A stretch of 64,000 nucleotides of DNA from Micromonospora_E sp048060115 (GCF_048060115.1 NZ_JBHMIM010000022.1:33956-97955); one strand, 5' to 3'. Shown: positions 43,504-52,394, numbered from the stretch's first letter. The notes: generated from the letters alone by a model not told the origin. Numbers and translations are program-made.

Positions 43504-46437
43504 GTGGTGACGGCCCCGGAGACCGAGACGGCAGAGCTGCGGCGGCGACTGCAGGCGGTTCTGCCCGGCGGCATGTTCGACACGGCGGCCCGCGCGATGT
43601 ACGCCTCGGACGCCTCCAACTACCGACAGCTGCCCCTCGGCGTCGTCCTGCCGCGGACCGAGGAGGAACTCATCTCGGCGGTGGTGGCCTGCCGGGATGT
43701 CGGCGCCCCAGTGGTGCTCCGAGGCGGCGGGACCAGCCTCGGGGGACAGGCCTGCGGCGGCGGTGTCGTGATCGACACCTCCCGTTACCTCGACCGGATC
43801 CTGGCGGTCGACCCGGTGGCCCGGACCGCGCGGGTTCAGCCTGGGGTCCTGTTGGATTCGCTGCGCCGTACGGTCGCACCACACGGACTCACCTTCGGTC
43901 CGGATCCCTCCACCCATGGCCGCTGCACCATCGGCGGCATGATCGGCAACAACGCCTGCGGCTCCCACTCGGTGGCGTACGGCACCACCGCGGAGAACGT
44001 CGTCGAGTTGGACATCCTGCTCTACGACGGGACCCGGATGACGGTCGGCGAGGCCGACCCCGCCCGGATCAATGAACTCGTCGCCCAGCCAGGTCGAGCC
44101 GGCGAGATCTACCGTGAGCTGCGCCGACTCTCGCAGGAGAACCTCGCCATTCTGCGCCGGGAACTCTCCGGCTTCAGCCGCCGGATCTCCGGCTACCCGC
44201 TCGACCAGTTGCTGCCGGAGAACCGGTTCAACCTGGCGCGCGCGCTGGTCGGTACCGAGGGGACGTGCGCGATCGTGCTCAGCGCGACCGTTCGACTGGT
44301 GCCGGTACCGGCGGCGAAGGTGCTTCTGGTCCTGGGTTACGACGACGACTGCGCCGCGGCGGAGGACGTCGCGAACCTGTTACCGCACCAGCCGCTCACG
44401 ATCGAGGGACTGGACCGGGAACTCGTCAACACGCTGGACCCGGCTGGCGGCGACGACGAACTCTGGTCACTGCTCCCCGAGGGCCAGGCGTGGCTCTTCG
44501 TCGAGGTCGGCGCGGCGAGCCTGGACGCAGCCAGGCAGGCCGCCGCGAAGATCACCGGTGACTGCGCCGCGCTCGGCCGCGAGGTCGTGGTCCCGGCTGC
44601 CGAGCAGCGCCGGCTCTGGCGGATCCGGGAGGACGGCGCCGGCATCGCCACCCGGATGGCGGGCTCCGCCGAGGCCTGGCCCGGCTGGGAGGACGCGGCG
44701 GTTCCGCCGGCCCGGTTGGCCGGCTACCTGCGCGAATTCAAGGCACTGCGTGACCAGTACGGGTTGCACGGCGTCACCTACGGCCACTTCGGCGAGGGCT
44801 GTGTCCACGTCCGGCTCGACTTCGATCTTCTCTCCGACGAGGGGGTACGGCGGTTCCGGTCCTTCGTCGGTGAGGCCGCCGACCTGGTCGCCGCGCACGG
44901 CGGTTCGCTCTCCGGGGAACACGGTGACGGCCAGGCCCGAGGCGAGTTCCTGTCCCGGATGTACAGCCCCGAGGTGATCGAACTCTTCGCCCGGTTCAAG
45001 GGCGTCTGGGATCCCGACAACCGGCTCAACCCGGGCATGATCGTGCGCCCGTTCCGGGTCGACGAGAACCTGCGGCTCGGCAGCGGCTACCGCCCCCTAC
45101 CGCTGGCAACCGTCTTCTCGTACCCCGACGACCACGGCGACTTCGCCGAGGCGACCCGGCGCTGCATCGGAGTGGGGAAGTGCCGGGACACCTCCAGTGG
45201 GGTGATGTGCCCCAGCTATATGGTGACCAAGGACGAGCTGCATTCGACGCGAGGCCGCGCCCACCTGCTCTTCGAGATGAGCCGGGGTGACCTGGTCACC
45301 GACGGCTGGCGTTCCACCGAGGTACGTGACGCGCTCGACCTCTGCCTCTCCTGTAAGGGCTGCAAGAGCGACTGCCCGACCGGGGTCGACGTCGCCACGT
45401 ACAAGGCGGAGTTCCTCCACCACCACTACAAGCGTCGGCTTCGACCAACGTCGCACTACTCGATGGGGTTCCTGCCGCTCTGGGCGAGGCTGGCCCGGGT
45501 CGCACCGGTGCTGATCAACCAGGCCACCGGTTCGCGGCTGCTCGCCCCGCTGCTCAAGCGGCTCGGGGGGATCGCTCCGCAGCGCCAGATCCCACGCTTC
45601 ACCGGGCAGACGTTCCTCGGCTGGTTCCGGGCACGCCGTGGCCGGCCCGAGAAGGGGCGTACGCCGGTCCTGCTCTGGGTGGACACCTTCACCAACCACT
45701 TCTCCCCGGAGGTGGGGCGGGCCGCCGTCGAGGTGCTGGAGTCGGCCGGGTACGACGTCCGGGTCGCGCCCGGGGTCCAGTGCTGCGGGCTGACCTGGAT
45801 CAGCACCGGCCAACTCGGTGTCGCGCGTCGGGTCGCCCGACGCAGCCTCGACGCGATCGATCCGTTCATCGCGGCGGGGATGCCGATGGTGGCACTGGAG
45901 CCGAGCTGCGCCGCCGCGTTCCGGTCGGATCTGCCCGAGCTGCTCGACGACCCCCGTGCCCAGCGGGCCGCCGAGGCGACGACGACGCTCGCGGCGCTGT
46001 TGGCCCGTACCCCGGGCTGGCGACCGCCCCGGATCACCGGCGCCGCCATCACCCAGACGCACTGTCACCAGCATGCGGTCCTCGGAGATCAGGACGAGCG
46101 GAAGCTTATGGCCGATCTCGGACTCGACAACGCGGTGCTGGATTCCGGCTGTTGCGGGCTGGCCGGGAACTTCGGCTTCGAGGCGGGCCACTACGAGATA
46201 TCCATGGCGGCCGGTGAGCGGGTCCTGCTGCCGGAGGTCCGGGCCGCCACCGAGGAGACCCTGATCGTCGCGGACGGGTTCAGCTGCCGGACCCAGATCG
46301 CCGGGGCGACCGACCGGCAGGCGCTGCACCTGGCCGAGGTGATCCGGTCGGCGCTGGGCGGTACAGGGTCGGTCGGGGCGGAGTCGGCGCCGCCGGATCC
46401 CCGAGCCGCCGATCCGTCTACCCGCCCCTGGTCATGA
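43504..46437 (+). CDS. Fused FAD / Fe-S 2-hydroxyacid dehydrogenase (D-lactate or glycolate oxidase type)
   Basis: Predicted 977 residues; GTG 43504 has GGAGG 8 nt upstream. Domain order: FAD-binding type 4 (VVLRGGGTSLGGQACGGG), FAD-oxidase C-terminal domain (HGVTYGHFGEGCVHVRLD), a ferredoxin-like region with CIGVGKCRDTSSGVMCP and CLSCKGCKSDCP (ligands for two 4Fe-4S clusters), then CCG domains (GVQCCGLTWISTG, DSGCCGLAGNFGF) as in GlcF/LutA. It is a GlcD-GlcF-like fusion that oxidises a D-2-hydroxyacid and passes electrons to the respiratory chain. The MFS gene follows with a four-base overlap. Confidence 0.9.
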   Translation: MVTAPETETAELRRRLQAVLPGGMFDTAARAMYASDASNYRQLPLGVVLPRTEEELISAVVACRDVGAPVVLRGGGTSLGGQACGGGVVIDTSRYLDRILAVDPVARTARVQPGVLLDSLRRTVAPHGLTFGPDPSTHGRCTIGGMIGNNACGSHSVAYGTTAENVVELDILLYDGTRMTVGEADPARINELVAQPGRAGEIYRELRRLSQENLAILRRELSGFSRRISGYPLDQLLPENRFNLARALVGTEGTCAIVLSATVRLVPVPAAKVLLVLGYDDDCAAAEDVANLLPHQPLTIEGLDRELVNTLDPAGGDDELWSLLPEGQAWLFVEVGAASLDAARQAAAKITGDCAALGREVVVPAAEQRRLWRIREDGAGIATRMAGSAEAWPGWEDAAVPPARLAGYLREFKALRDQYGLHGVTYGHFGEGCVHVRLDFDLLSDEGVRRFRSFVGEAADLVAAHGGSLSGEHGDGQARGEFLSRMYSPEVIELFARFKGVWDPDNRLNPGMIVRPFRVDENLRLGSGYRPLPLATVFSYPDDHGDFAEATRRCIGVGKCRDTSSGVMCPSYMVTKDELHSTRGRAHLLFEMSRGDLVTDGWRSTEVRDALDLCLSCKGCKSDCPTGVDVATYKAEFLHHHYKRRLRPTSHYSMGFLPLWARLARVAPVLINQATGSRLLAPLLKRLGGIAPQRQIPRFTGQTFLGWFRARRGRPEKGRTPVLLWVDTFTNHFSPEVGRAAVEVLESAGYDVRVAPGVQCCGLTWISTGQLGVARRVARRSLDAIDPFIAAGMPMVALEPSCAAAFRSDLPELLDDPRAQRAAEATTTLAALLARTPGWRPPRITGAAITQTHCHQHAVLGDQDERKLMADLGLDNAVLDSGCCGLAGNFGFEAGHYEISMAAGERVLLPEVRAATEETLIVADGFSCRTQIAGATDRQALHLAEVIRSALGGTGSVGAESAPPDPRAADPSTRPWS

Positions 46438-47651
46438 TCCGTGACCGGCTCCGGTCCGGGCTGCCCGGCTGGCTGTGGCGGCTGCTGCTCTGCATGCTGA
46501 TCACCCAGGTCGCGGTCTTCGTCGTTCGACCGGTGCTCACCTACCGGGTCATCGACCTCGGCGGCGGCGAGCTGGAGGTTGGTCTGTTGGTGGCCGCGTA
46601 CGCGTTGCTGCCCGCGCTGGTCGCCATCCCGATCGGGCGCTACTCGGACCGGCGGCGCTCCACCCCGGTGCTGCTCGGCGGGATTCTGCTGCTGGTGGCG
46701 GGCTGCGCGGGTCTGGTCGTCGCCAGCGACCTGGTCGTCCTGGTGGCCGCGACGATCATTCTCGGCCTCGGCGCGATGGCGATCATGATCGGCGCGCAGA
46801 CCCTGGTGGCAGCGCTCTCCGACGAGCACAGCCTGGACCGGGACTTCGGTCTGATCAGTGCCGCCGCTTCGGTCGGGCAGATGATCGGGCCGACCCTGGG
46901 TGGTGCGGTGTTGAGTGGCGGGGCGGCCCGCGAGGTGACCACGACCCGGGCGTTCGTCATCGGGGCCCTGCTGAGCGCGGTGGCGCTGATCTTCTGTTGG
47001 GGCTTCGCAGACTCGGACCGGCGGTCCCGACCGGGACCGCCTGGCGACGAGGTGGCGCCCGGACCGATCCGGATTCTCCGATTGCCGGGCGTCTTCGGCG
47101 GAATGTTCGCGAGTCTTGCGCTACTGACGGCGGTGGATGTGCTGGTGGCGTACCTGCCGCTGCTCGGTGAGCGACGCGGCATCGGTGCGGCGACGATCGG
47201 GGCGCTGCTGAGTCTGCGGGCTGCGGCCTCGGTCGCCTCCCGGGTGCTCATTCCACCGATGCTGGCCCGGTGGGGCCGGGTCCGCCTGCTGCTGATGAGC
47301 ACTCTCGGCTCGGGGGTGCTGATGGCGTTGTTGCCCCTTACCAATCGGATCTGGCTGCTCGGGCTGGTGCTCGTCGCTGCAGGCTTCTTTCTCGGGATCG
47401 GTCAGCCGCTGACGATGGCGCTGGTGGTGCAGGCGGTGCCGGCGCGGACCCGGGGGGCGGCTCTGTCGATCCGGATCATGGGCAACAAGATCGGGCAGGT
47501 CCTGGTGCCGGCCGGGATCGGGGTGGCGACTGGTGCCGCCGGCGCGTCCTGGGCTTTCCCGTTCCTCGGTCTGCTCCTGGTGGCCTCGGCGGTGGGCGTT
47601 CCGAGGTCGCCCCCAGCGGAGCCGGAGCCACCCGGCTCGCCGAGGCGGTAG
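46434..47651 (+). CDS. MFS transporter
   Basis: Predicted 405 residues, twelve hydrophobic segments, with the motif-A loop IPIGRYSDRRRSTPVLLGG between spans 2 and 3. The ATGA overlap with the upstream dehydrogenase gene shows coupling, so it probably transports the dehydrogenase substrate or exports a product. The motif pattern is that of drug/metabolite transporters rather than of the GudP/GarP aldarate permeases, so the substrate stays open. Confidence 0.87.
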   Translation: MIRDRLRSGLPGWLWRLLLCMLITQVAVFVVRPVLTYRVIDLGGGELEVGLLVAAYALLPALVAIPIGRYSDRRRSTPVLLGGILLLVAGCAGLVVASDLVVLVAATIILGLGAMAIMIGAQTLVAALSDEHSLDRDFGLISAAASVGQMIGPTLGGAVLSGGAAREVTTTRAFVIGALLSAVALIFCWGFADSDRRSRPGPPGDEVAPGPIRILRLPGVFGGMFASLALLTAVDVLVAYLPLLGERRGIGAATIGALLSLRAAASVASRVLIPPMLARWGRVRLLLMSTLGSGVLMALLPLTNRIWLLGLVLVAAGFFLGIGQPLTMALVVQAVPARTRGAALSIRIMGNKIGQVLVPAGIGVATGAAGASWAFPFLGLLLVASAVGVPRSPPAEPEPPGSPRR

Positions 47652-47722
47652 CCTCGCGATCGACAATCGGTCGACGCCGGGTGACCGGGGGCACGGCTCG
47701 ACGAGAGCGACTGAGGTGATAC

Positions 47723-48499
47723 GTGGGCGGCGAGGAGAGGGTCGCGTGGGCGGCACCGTCGGTCAAGTCGGCCGAGCGCGCCCTGCGCCTGCTGGAGTTG
47801 CTCACCGGCCGGGAACCGCAGTCCTTCATGGAGCTGCAACGAGCTCTCGGGATGCCCAAGAGCAGTCTGCACGCCATGTTGGCGGCGCTGGGTGGGCAGG
47901 GCTGGGTGGCCACCGACCGTCGGGGCGGTTTCGTCCTCGGCTATCGGGCCCGGGCGATGGGGCTCTCCGGACTGGACGAGTCGGACGTAATCGGCCTGAC
48001 CGAGGATGTCATGGAGGGCCTGCGGGACAGCCTGAACGAGACTATCCACCTGGCGCGGCTGGAGGAGGAGAACGTCCGATACCTGCTTTCCAAGTATTCC
48101 CGGCACGCGTTGGGGGTGCACTTCCGCCCCGGCCGACGGATGCCGGCCCATGTCACGGCGCTGGGTAAGGCGATGCTGGCGACCCTGCCCGTGCCGGAGC
48201 TTGAGGCGTCCCTGCCGGCGGAGTACATCGCCCTGACCCCGCAGACCCTGACCTCAGCCGACCGTCTTCTGGCGGATCTCGCGCAGACCCGGGAACGGGG
48301 CTTCGCGATCGACGGCGAGGAGGGCACGGTCGGGCTGCGCTGCTTCGCGGTGGCGCTGTGCCACGACGACCTCCCGCTGGTGGCGATCAGTTGTTCGGTG
48401 CCGGTGGCCCGACTGGACGAGGCGAAGGTGCGGGCCACGACTAGGTCGCTGCTCGCGGCGCGTCAGGCGCTGCTGGCCCGGCTCCGACCGCTGGTCTGA
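47723..48499 (+). CDS. IclR-family transcriptional regulator
   Basis: Predicted 258 residues, GTG start. The N-terminal winged helix (SAERALRLLELLTGREPQSF, ALGMPKSSLHAMLAAL) and the C-terminal IclR effector domain (HARPGRRMPAHVTALGKAML-like sequence, RERGFAIDGEEGTVGLRCFAV) are both complete. It sits between the aldehyde dehydrogenase/FAD-dehydrogenase module and the dehydratase operon. IclR regulators commonly act on small-acid catabolic genes. The AT-rich palindrome at 48693-48720 before the dehydratase gene is its most likely target. Confidence 0.92.
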   Translation: MGGEERVAWAAPSVKSAERALRLLELLTGREPQSFMELQRALGMPKSSLHAMLAALGGQGWVATDRRGGFVLGYRARAMGLSGLDESDVIGLTEDVMEGLRDSLNETIHLARLEEENVRYLLSKYSRHALGVHFRPGRRMPAHVTALGKAMLATLPVPELEASLPAEYIALTPQTLTSADRLLADLAQTRERGFAIDGEEGTVGLRCFAVALCHDDLPLVAISCSVPVARLDEAKVRATTRSLLAARQALLARLRPLV

Positions 48500-48654
48500 C
48501 CCCGGTCCCGCGCCGCGCCGCTGCAGATCCCGCACCGCACCGGTCTTTCCTGCGCCGGCCGCCGCTCCACTCTCCCATCTGGCCATGCGCCGACGCTCGG
48601 TGAGCTGCCGGGCCGAATCCATCATAAGTGGGCATTCTTCGATGTGATCATTCC

Positions 48655-48683
48655 TTGACGGGGCTCTGAGCTGCGCTTACGTT
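48655..48683 (+). promoter_or_regulatory. Vegetative-type promoter of the dehydratase operon
   Basis: TTGACG (48655-48660) and TACGTT (48678-48683) are separated by 17 bp, ideal for a housekeeping sigma factor. Transcription would start near 48690, just at the left edge of the palindromic operator, with a ~50-nt leader before the GTG at 48739. Confidence 0.7.
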
Positions 48684-48692
48684 GTCGTCTAG

Positions 48693-48720
48693 ATATGAAA
48701 ACTAGTTCATATATATGAAC
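48693..48720 (+). promoter_or_regulatory. Palindromic operator with three half-sites
   Basis: A perfect 16-bp palindrome GTTCATATATATGAAC (48705-48720) overlaps a second one made with ATATGAA at 48693-48699, so three ATATGAA/TTCATAT half-sites are lined up just after the predicted transcription start. AT-rich sequence like this is rare in the window. The position fits repression, most likely by the IclR protein encoded just upstream. Confidence 0.72.
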
Positions 48721-48738
48721 TCGCTGAGAGGATTCATT

Positions 48739-49659
48739 GTGTCGATGTCTGTCGCCGAGATCGGCGAGAACGCTCTGCTCTTCTTTCCTGTCACCCCGTT
48801 CGACGAGCACGGCGCGCTCGACCTGCCGGCCTTCCGGGCACACCTGGCCGCCGGCCTTGCCCACTCGCCAGGCGGCGTCTTCGTCGGCTGCGGCACCGGA
48901 GAGTTCTTCGCCCTCGGTCTGGACGAGTACGAACGCCTGGTCGCCACGGCTACCGAGGTGGTCGGAGGTGCCGTGCCGGTGGTCTCCGGACTCGGCTACG
49001 GCGCGGCGCTCGCCGCCGAGTTCCTGGCCCGGGCACAGCGGGCCGGTGCTGACGCGGCGCTGCTGTTCCCGCCGCCGGGCGTGGTCGGCGGCCAGGTCGG
49101 CCTGCTCGCCCACTACTCGCAGGTGGCCGTTAGCAGCCCACTGCCGTTGATCATCTACCACCGCGATCAGGTGGAGCTAGCCACCGAGACCGTCGCCGAG
49201 CTGCTCAAACTCGACACCATCGTGGGGCTTAAGGACGGCCGGGGCAATCTGGAACGGATCCAGCGGATCAGGCTCTCCGGCGGCGACCGGTGGGCCTACT
49301 TCAACGGCATGCCCACCGCCGAACTCTCCCAGGCGGCCTTCGCCGGGCTCGGGGTCTCCAGCTACTCCTCGGCGGTCTTCGCCTTCCTTCCCGAGGTCGC
49401 GGTCGCCTTCCACCGCAGCGTCCAGGCCAACGATCGGGAGCGGCGGGACCTGCTGTTGCGGGAGTTCTACCTGCCCTTCGCCGATCTGCGGGACCAGGGC
49501 AGCGGCTACGCGGTCTCCCTGATCAAGGCCGGGTTGCGGATCCGGGGCCGCCAGGTCGGCTCGGTCCGACCGCCGCTGACCGAGCCCTCCGCCGGGCACA
49601 CGCAACGGCTGGCGGAGCTGATCTCGCACGGCCTCGACCTCGTCGGCGCCCCCCGATGA
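48739..49659 (+). CDS. 5-dehydro-4-deoxyglucarate dehydratase-type enzyme (DHDPS/NAL superfamily)
   Basis: Predicted 306 residues. GTG 48739 has GAGAGGA 6 nt upstream; the in-frame ATG at 48715 lies inside the operator and is rejected. TIM-barrel class I aldolase fold with FVGCGTGEFFALGLDEYERL, Tyr140 (IIYHRDQV) and the Schiff-base Lys165 (VGLKDGRGN). The sequence style fits KdgD, which dehydrates and decarboxylates 5-dehydro-4-deoxy-glucarate to alpha-ketoglutarate semialdehyde, the expected substrate of the aldehyde dehydrogenase at 42021. No aldarate dehydratase gene is present, so its substrate here may differ. Confidence 0.82.
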   Translation: MSMSVAEIGENALLFFPVTPFDEHGALDLPAFRAHLAAGLAHSPGGVFVGCGTGEFFALGLDEYERLVATATEVVGGAVPVVSGLGYGAALAAEFLARAQRAGADAALLFPPPGVVGGQVGLLAHYSQVAVSSPLPLIIYHRDQVELATETVAELLKLDTIVGLKDGRGNLERIQRIRLSGGDRWAYFNGMPTAELSQAAFAGLGVSSYSSAVFAFLPEVAVAFHRSVQANDRERRDLLLREFYLPFADLRDQGSGYAVSLIKAGLRIRGRQVGSVRPPLTEPSAGHTQRLAELISHGLDLVGAPR

Positions 49660-49696
49660 CCGAAACTGTCGGCCCACGCCACCCTGCGGTGTCCCG

Positions 49697-51226
49697 ATGA
49701 GCGGCCCGATCCGGGTGATCGTTGTCGGCGCCGGCAACGCGGCACTCTGCGCGGCGCTCTCGGCCCGGGAACACGGCGCCGACGTCACCGTCATGGAGTG
49801 CGCGCCCCGAGCTGACCGGGGTGGCAACACCGCCTTCGCCGCAGGCACGATGCGGGTGGAGATCACCGGAGGCGCCGAACTCGGCACCCTGGTCGATGAC
49901 CTTCCGCCGGAGCAGGCCGAGCAGATCGACAATCGGCCGTACCCAGCGGAGGAGTTCTACGACGACCTGGCCCGGATGAGCAACTACCAGTGCGACCCGG
50001 ACCTGACCGACCAGGTCGTGTCGCGCAGCTTCGACACGGCCCGGTGGATGCGGGCGGCTGGCGTCAGGTTCGTCCCGGTCCTGACACCGCCGTCCTCGGC
50101 AGGCGGTGCCGGGCAGGGGGCGGTGAACGCGCCCCTGGTGGCGGTCTCCGGCGGTGGACCCGGACTTGTCGACGCCCTGGTCCTCGCCTGTGAGCGGGCC
50201 GGTGTCAGGATCAGCTACGAGACCCGGGTCGAGGCGCTGCTCCGGCAGGGGGGCCGGGTCACCGGCGTACGTGCGCTCGGGCCGGACGGTGATCTGGTCC
50301 TGCCGGCGGATTCGGTGATCCTGGCTTCGGGTGGATTCGAGTCCAACGCGGAGTGGCGTACCCGGTATCTGGGTGCGGGGTGGGACGTGGCCCGGGTGCG
50401 GGGCACCCGATTCAACAACGGCGACGGCATCCGGATGGCGCTCGCCATCGGTGCCAGCCCTCGGGGCCAGTGGTCCGGTTGCCACGCGGTGCCCTGGGAG
50501 GCGAACGCGCCAGAGTTCGGCGAGCTCGCCGTCGGCGACCAGTTCAAAAAGTGCAGCTACCCGTACGGGATCATGGTCAACGCCCGGGGTGAGCGCTTCG
50601 TCGACGAGGGCGCCGACTACCGCGACTACCCCTATGCCGCGTACGGCCGGGCGATCCTGGCCCAGCCCGGCCTGGTGGCGTGGCAGATCTTCGACCAGCG
50701 CACCGCCCCGCTGCTGCGCGACGAGTACCGGATCCGCCAGGTCACCCGGGTGCGGGCCGCGGACCTCGACGATCTCGCCGCCCGGATGGTCGGGGTCGAC
50801 CCGGCGGGGCTGCTGCGCACGGTCGAGCGGTACAACGCCGCCGTCCAGACCGAGGTGCCCTTCCTGCCGCATATCCGGGACGGGCGGGGGGCACCAGGAC
50901 TCCCGGTACCCCGGTCCAACTGGGCGAACCCGTTGGACAGCCCGCCCTACGAGGCGTACGCGGTCACCTGCGGGGTGACTTTCACCTTCGGCGGGCTGCG
51001 TACCGACGGCGATGGGCGGGTCCTGGACACCGGGCATCGGCCGATCGACGGGCTCTACGCGGCGGGGGAGCTGGTCGGTGGGCTGTTCTACCACAACTAC
51101 CCCGGCGGCTCGGGTCTCACCAGCGGTGCGGTGCTGGGCCGTACCGCTGGAGCGGCGGCGGCGGTGCCACGGGGCGTTCCCCAAGCCGGGAAACGCCTGG
51201 GTAACACAATCGTCTCGGGCCGTTGA
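49697..51226 (+). CDS. TcuA-like FAD-dependent dehydrogenase (first paralogue)
   Basis: Predicted 509 residues. FAD-binding start VIVVGAGNAALCAALSARE, then GGNTAFAAGTMR and late motifs AGELVGGLFYHNYPGGSG and TSGAVLGRTAG, typical of tricarballylate dehydrogenase TcuA and related fumarate-reductase-like flavoproteins. TcuA oxidises tricarballylate to cis-aconitate. A second copy (52460) lies beyond tctC. A TcuB-type electron acceptor is not encoded nearby. The end of this gene carries the -35 box of the tctC promoter, which overlaps its stop codon. Confidence 0.87.
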   Translation: MSGPIRVIVVGAGNAALCAALSAREHGADVTVMECAPRADRGGNTAFAAGTMRVEITGGAELGTLVDDLPPEQAEQIDNRPYPAEEFYDDLARMSNYQCDPDLTDQVVSRSFDTARWMRAAGVRFVPVLTPPSSAGGAGQGAVNAPLVAVSGGGPGLVDALVLACERAGVRISYETRVEALLRQGGRVTGVRALGPDGDLVLPADSVILASGGFESNAEWRTRYLGAGWDVARVRGTRFNNGDGIRMALAIGASPRGQWSGCHAVPWEANAPEFGELAVGDQFKKCSYPYGIMVNARGERFVDEGADYRDYPYAAYGRAILAQPGLVAWQIFDQRTAPLLRDEYRIRQVTRVRAADLDDLAARMVGVDPAGLLRTVERYNAAVQTEVPFLPHIRDGRGAPGLPVPRSNWANPLDSPPYEAYAVTCGVTFTFGGLRTDGDGRVLDTGHRPIDGLYAAGELVGGLFYHNYPGGSGLTSGAVLGRTAGAAAAVPRGVPQAGKRLGNTIVSGR

Positions 51227-51278
51227 CGAGGCTTGGGTTCAGCGGTAGCGTGCTACTCACCCGGTAGCGTGCTACTCA
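51223..51278 (+). promoter_or_regulatory. tctC promoter overlapped by a tandem operator
   Basis: TTGACG (51223-51228) and TAGCGT (51246-51251) with a 17-bp spacer form a good promoter. A 17-bp element CGGTAGCGTGCTACTCA, holding the palindrome GTAGC-GT-GCTAC, occurs at 51243-51259 and again at 51262-51278 (19-bp period, same helix face within two turns). The first copy covers the -10 box. The same element precedes the aldehyde dehydrogenase gene (41987). Repression by a GntR- or IclR-type dimer pair is the simplest reading. Confidence 0.75.
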
Positions 51279-51347
51279 TTTCGCCAGCCATGTCCGACAT
51301 ACTTATTGGCTACTCACAAACATCGACGTATGGCGAGGAGCTTCTAC

Positions 51348-52346
51348 ATGCGCAAGGCAGTGATAGCTGGAATTGGGGCGTGCGTGCTCGCTCTTTCAGC
51401 GTGCAACTCTGGCGGATCCGAGAAGGGTGAGGAGGCCGGCTCGGCCTACCCCGAATCCCAGATGACGATCTACTCCCCGTTCCCGCCGGGCGGCGGCATC
51501 GACCTCGCCATCAACAGCGTGATGCAGGCTCTGCAAGAGGCTGACCTGGTCGACGCCCAGATGCGGTTGAGCAACCTGCCCGGCGGGTCCGGCATGGTGG
51601 CGACCGCGACGCTCGCCTCGAACCACGACGGCGCTGACGACACGTTGCTGTTGACGAGCGTCAGCAACCTGTCGGCAACAGTGCAGGAGTCGCAGAACGT
51701 TGGGCTGTCGGAAATGGTACCGCTGGCCGGTCTCTACGCCGAATACACCTATGTATACGTTCGCAATGACTCGCCCTTCCAGTCGCTCGGCGAAATCGTG
51801 TCCGAAATTGAGGCCGACGCTGGTGGTGTCATTATCGGCGGAGCGTCGCTCGGCAGTGCGGACAACATCGTCGTCGCCGAACTCGCCCGCGGCGTGGGCG
51901 TCAAGTTCGAGGACCTCGCCTACATCCCGCTGCCCGGCGACGAGAACGCCAGTAACCTGCTCGGCGGCCAGATCGACGTCTCCTTCGGCGGACCGGACCT
52001 GCTGAACCTGGTGGAGAGCGGCGACGCCCGGGTGCTCGCGGTGAGCGCACCCGAGCGGCTCACCGTCGAGCGGGTGGCGAGCATCCCGACGATCATCGAG
52101 TCCGGCTACGACGTCACCCAGGCCAACTGGCGCGGCGTGTTCGGCCCGCCCAACATGCCCGACTACGCCGTGGAGTACTGGAGCACCAAGCTCATGGAGA
52201 TGGTCGAGACGCCGCAGTGGCAGGCGATCGCGGACCAGAACGTCTGGGACACCACGGGCCTGAACCGCGAGGAGTTCTCCACCTTCCTCAGCGAGGAGGA
52301 GGAGAACCTGCGCCGAATCCTCACCGACCTCGGCCTCGTCACCTAG
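51348..52346 (+). CDS. Tripartite tricarboxylate transporter binding protein (TctC-type)
   Basis: Predicted 332-residue lipoprotein. ATG 51348 has GAGGAG 7 nt upstream. The lipobox LSAC gives lipid attachment at Cys; the mature domain begins MTIYSPFPPGGGIDLA and contains NLPGGSGMVATATLA and DVSFGGPDLL, the usual pyrrolysine-free PBP fold of TctC/Bug proteins that bind citrate or other carboxylic acids. Its own regulated promoter and a strong stem-loop after its stop suggest it is made in excess over the membrane subunits TctB and TctA encoded 3.6 kb downstream. Confidence 0.88.
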   Translation: MRKAVIAGIGACVLALSACNSGGSEKGEEAGSAYPESQMTIYSPFPPGGGIDLAINSVMQALQEADLVDAQMRLSNLPGGSGMVATATLASNHDGADDTLLLTSVSNLSATVQESQNVGLSEMVPLAGLYAEYTYVYVRNDSPFQSLGEIVSEIEADAGGVIIGGASLGSADNIVVAELARGVGVKFEDLAYIPLPGDENASNLLGGQIDVSFGGPDLLNLVESGDARVLAVSAPERLTVERVASIPTIIESGYDVTQANWRGVFGPPNMPDYAVEYWSTKLMEMVETPQWQAIADQNVWDTTGLNREEFSTFLSEEEENLRRILTDLGLVT

Positions 52347-52364
52347 GAGCCGCCACCGCCGGGC

Positions 52365-52394
52365 GCGGGAGTTGACAACGGCGTCAGCTCCCGC
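52365..52394 (+). terminator. Stem-loop between tctC and the second tcuA-like gene
   Basis: Arms GCGGGAGTTGAC (52365-52376) and GTCAGCTCCCGC (52383-52394) pair over 12 bp with one G-U pair and a 6-nt loop, 18 nt after the tctC stop. Placement after a binding-protein gene and before more genes of the same operon fits partial termination or protection of tctC mRNA. Confidence 0.65.
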
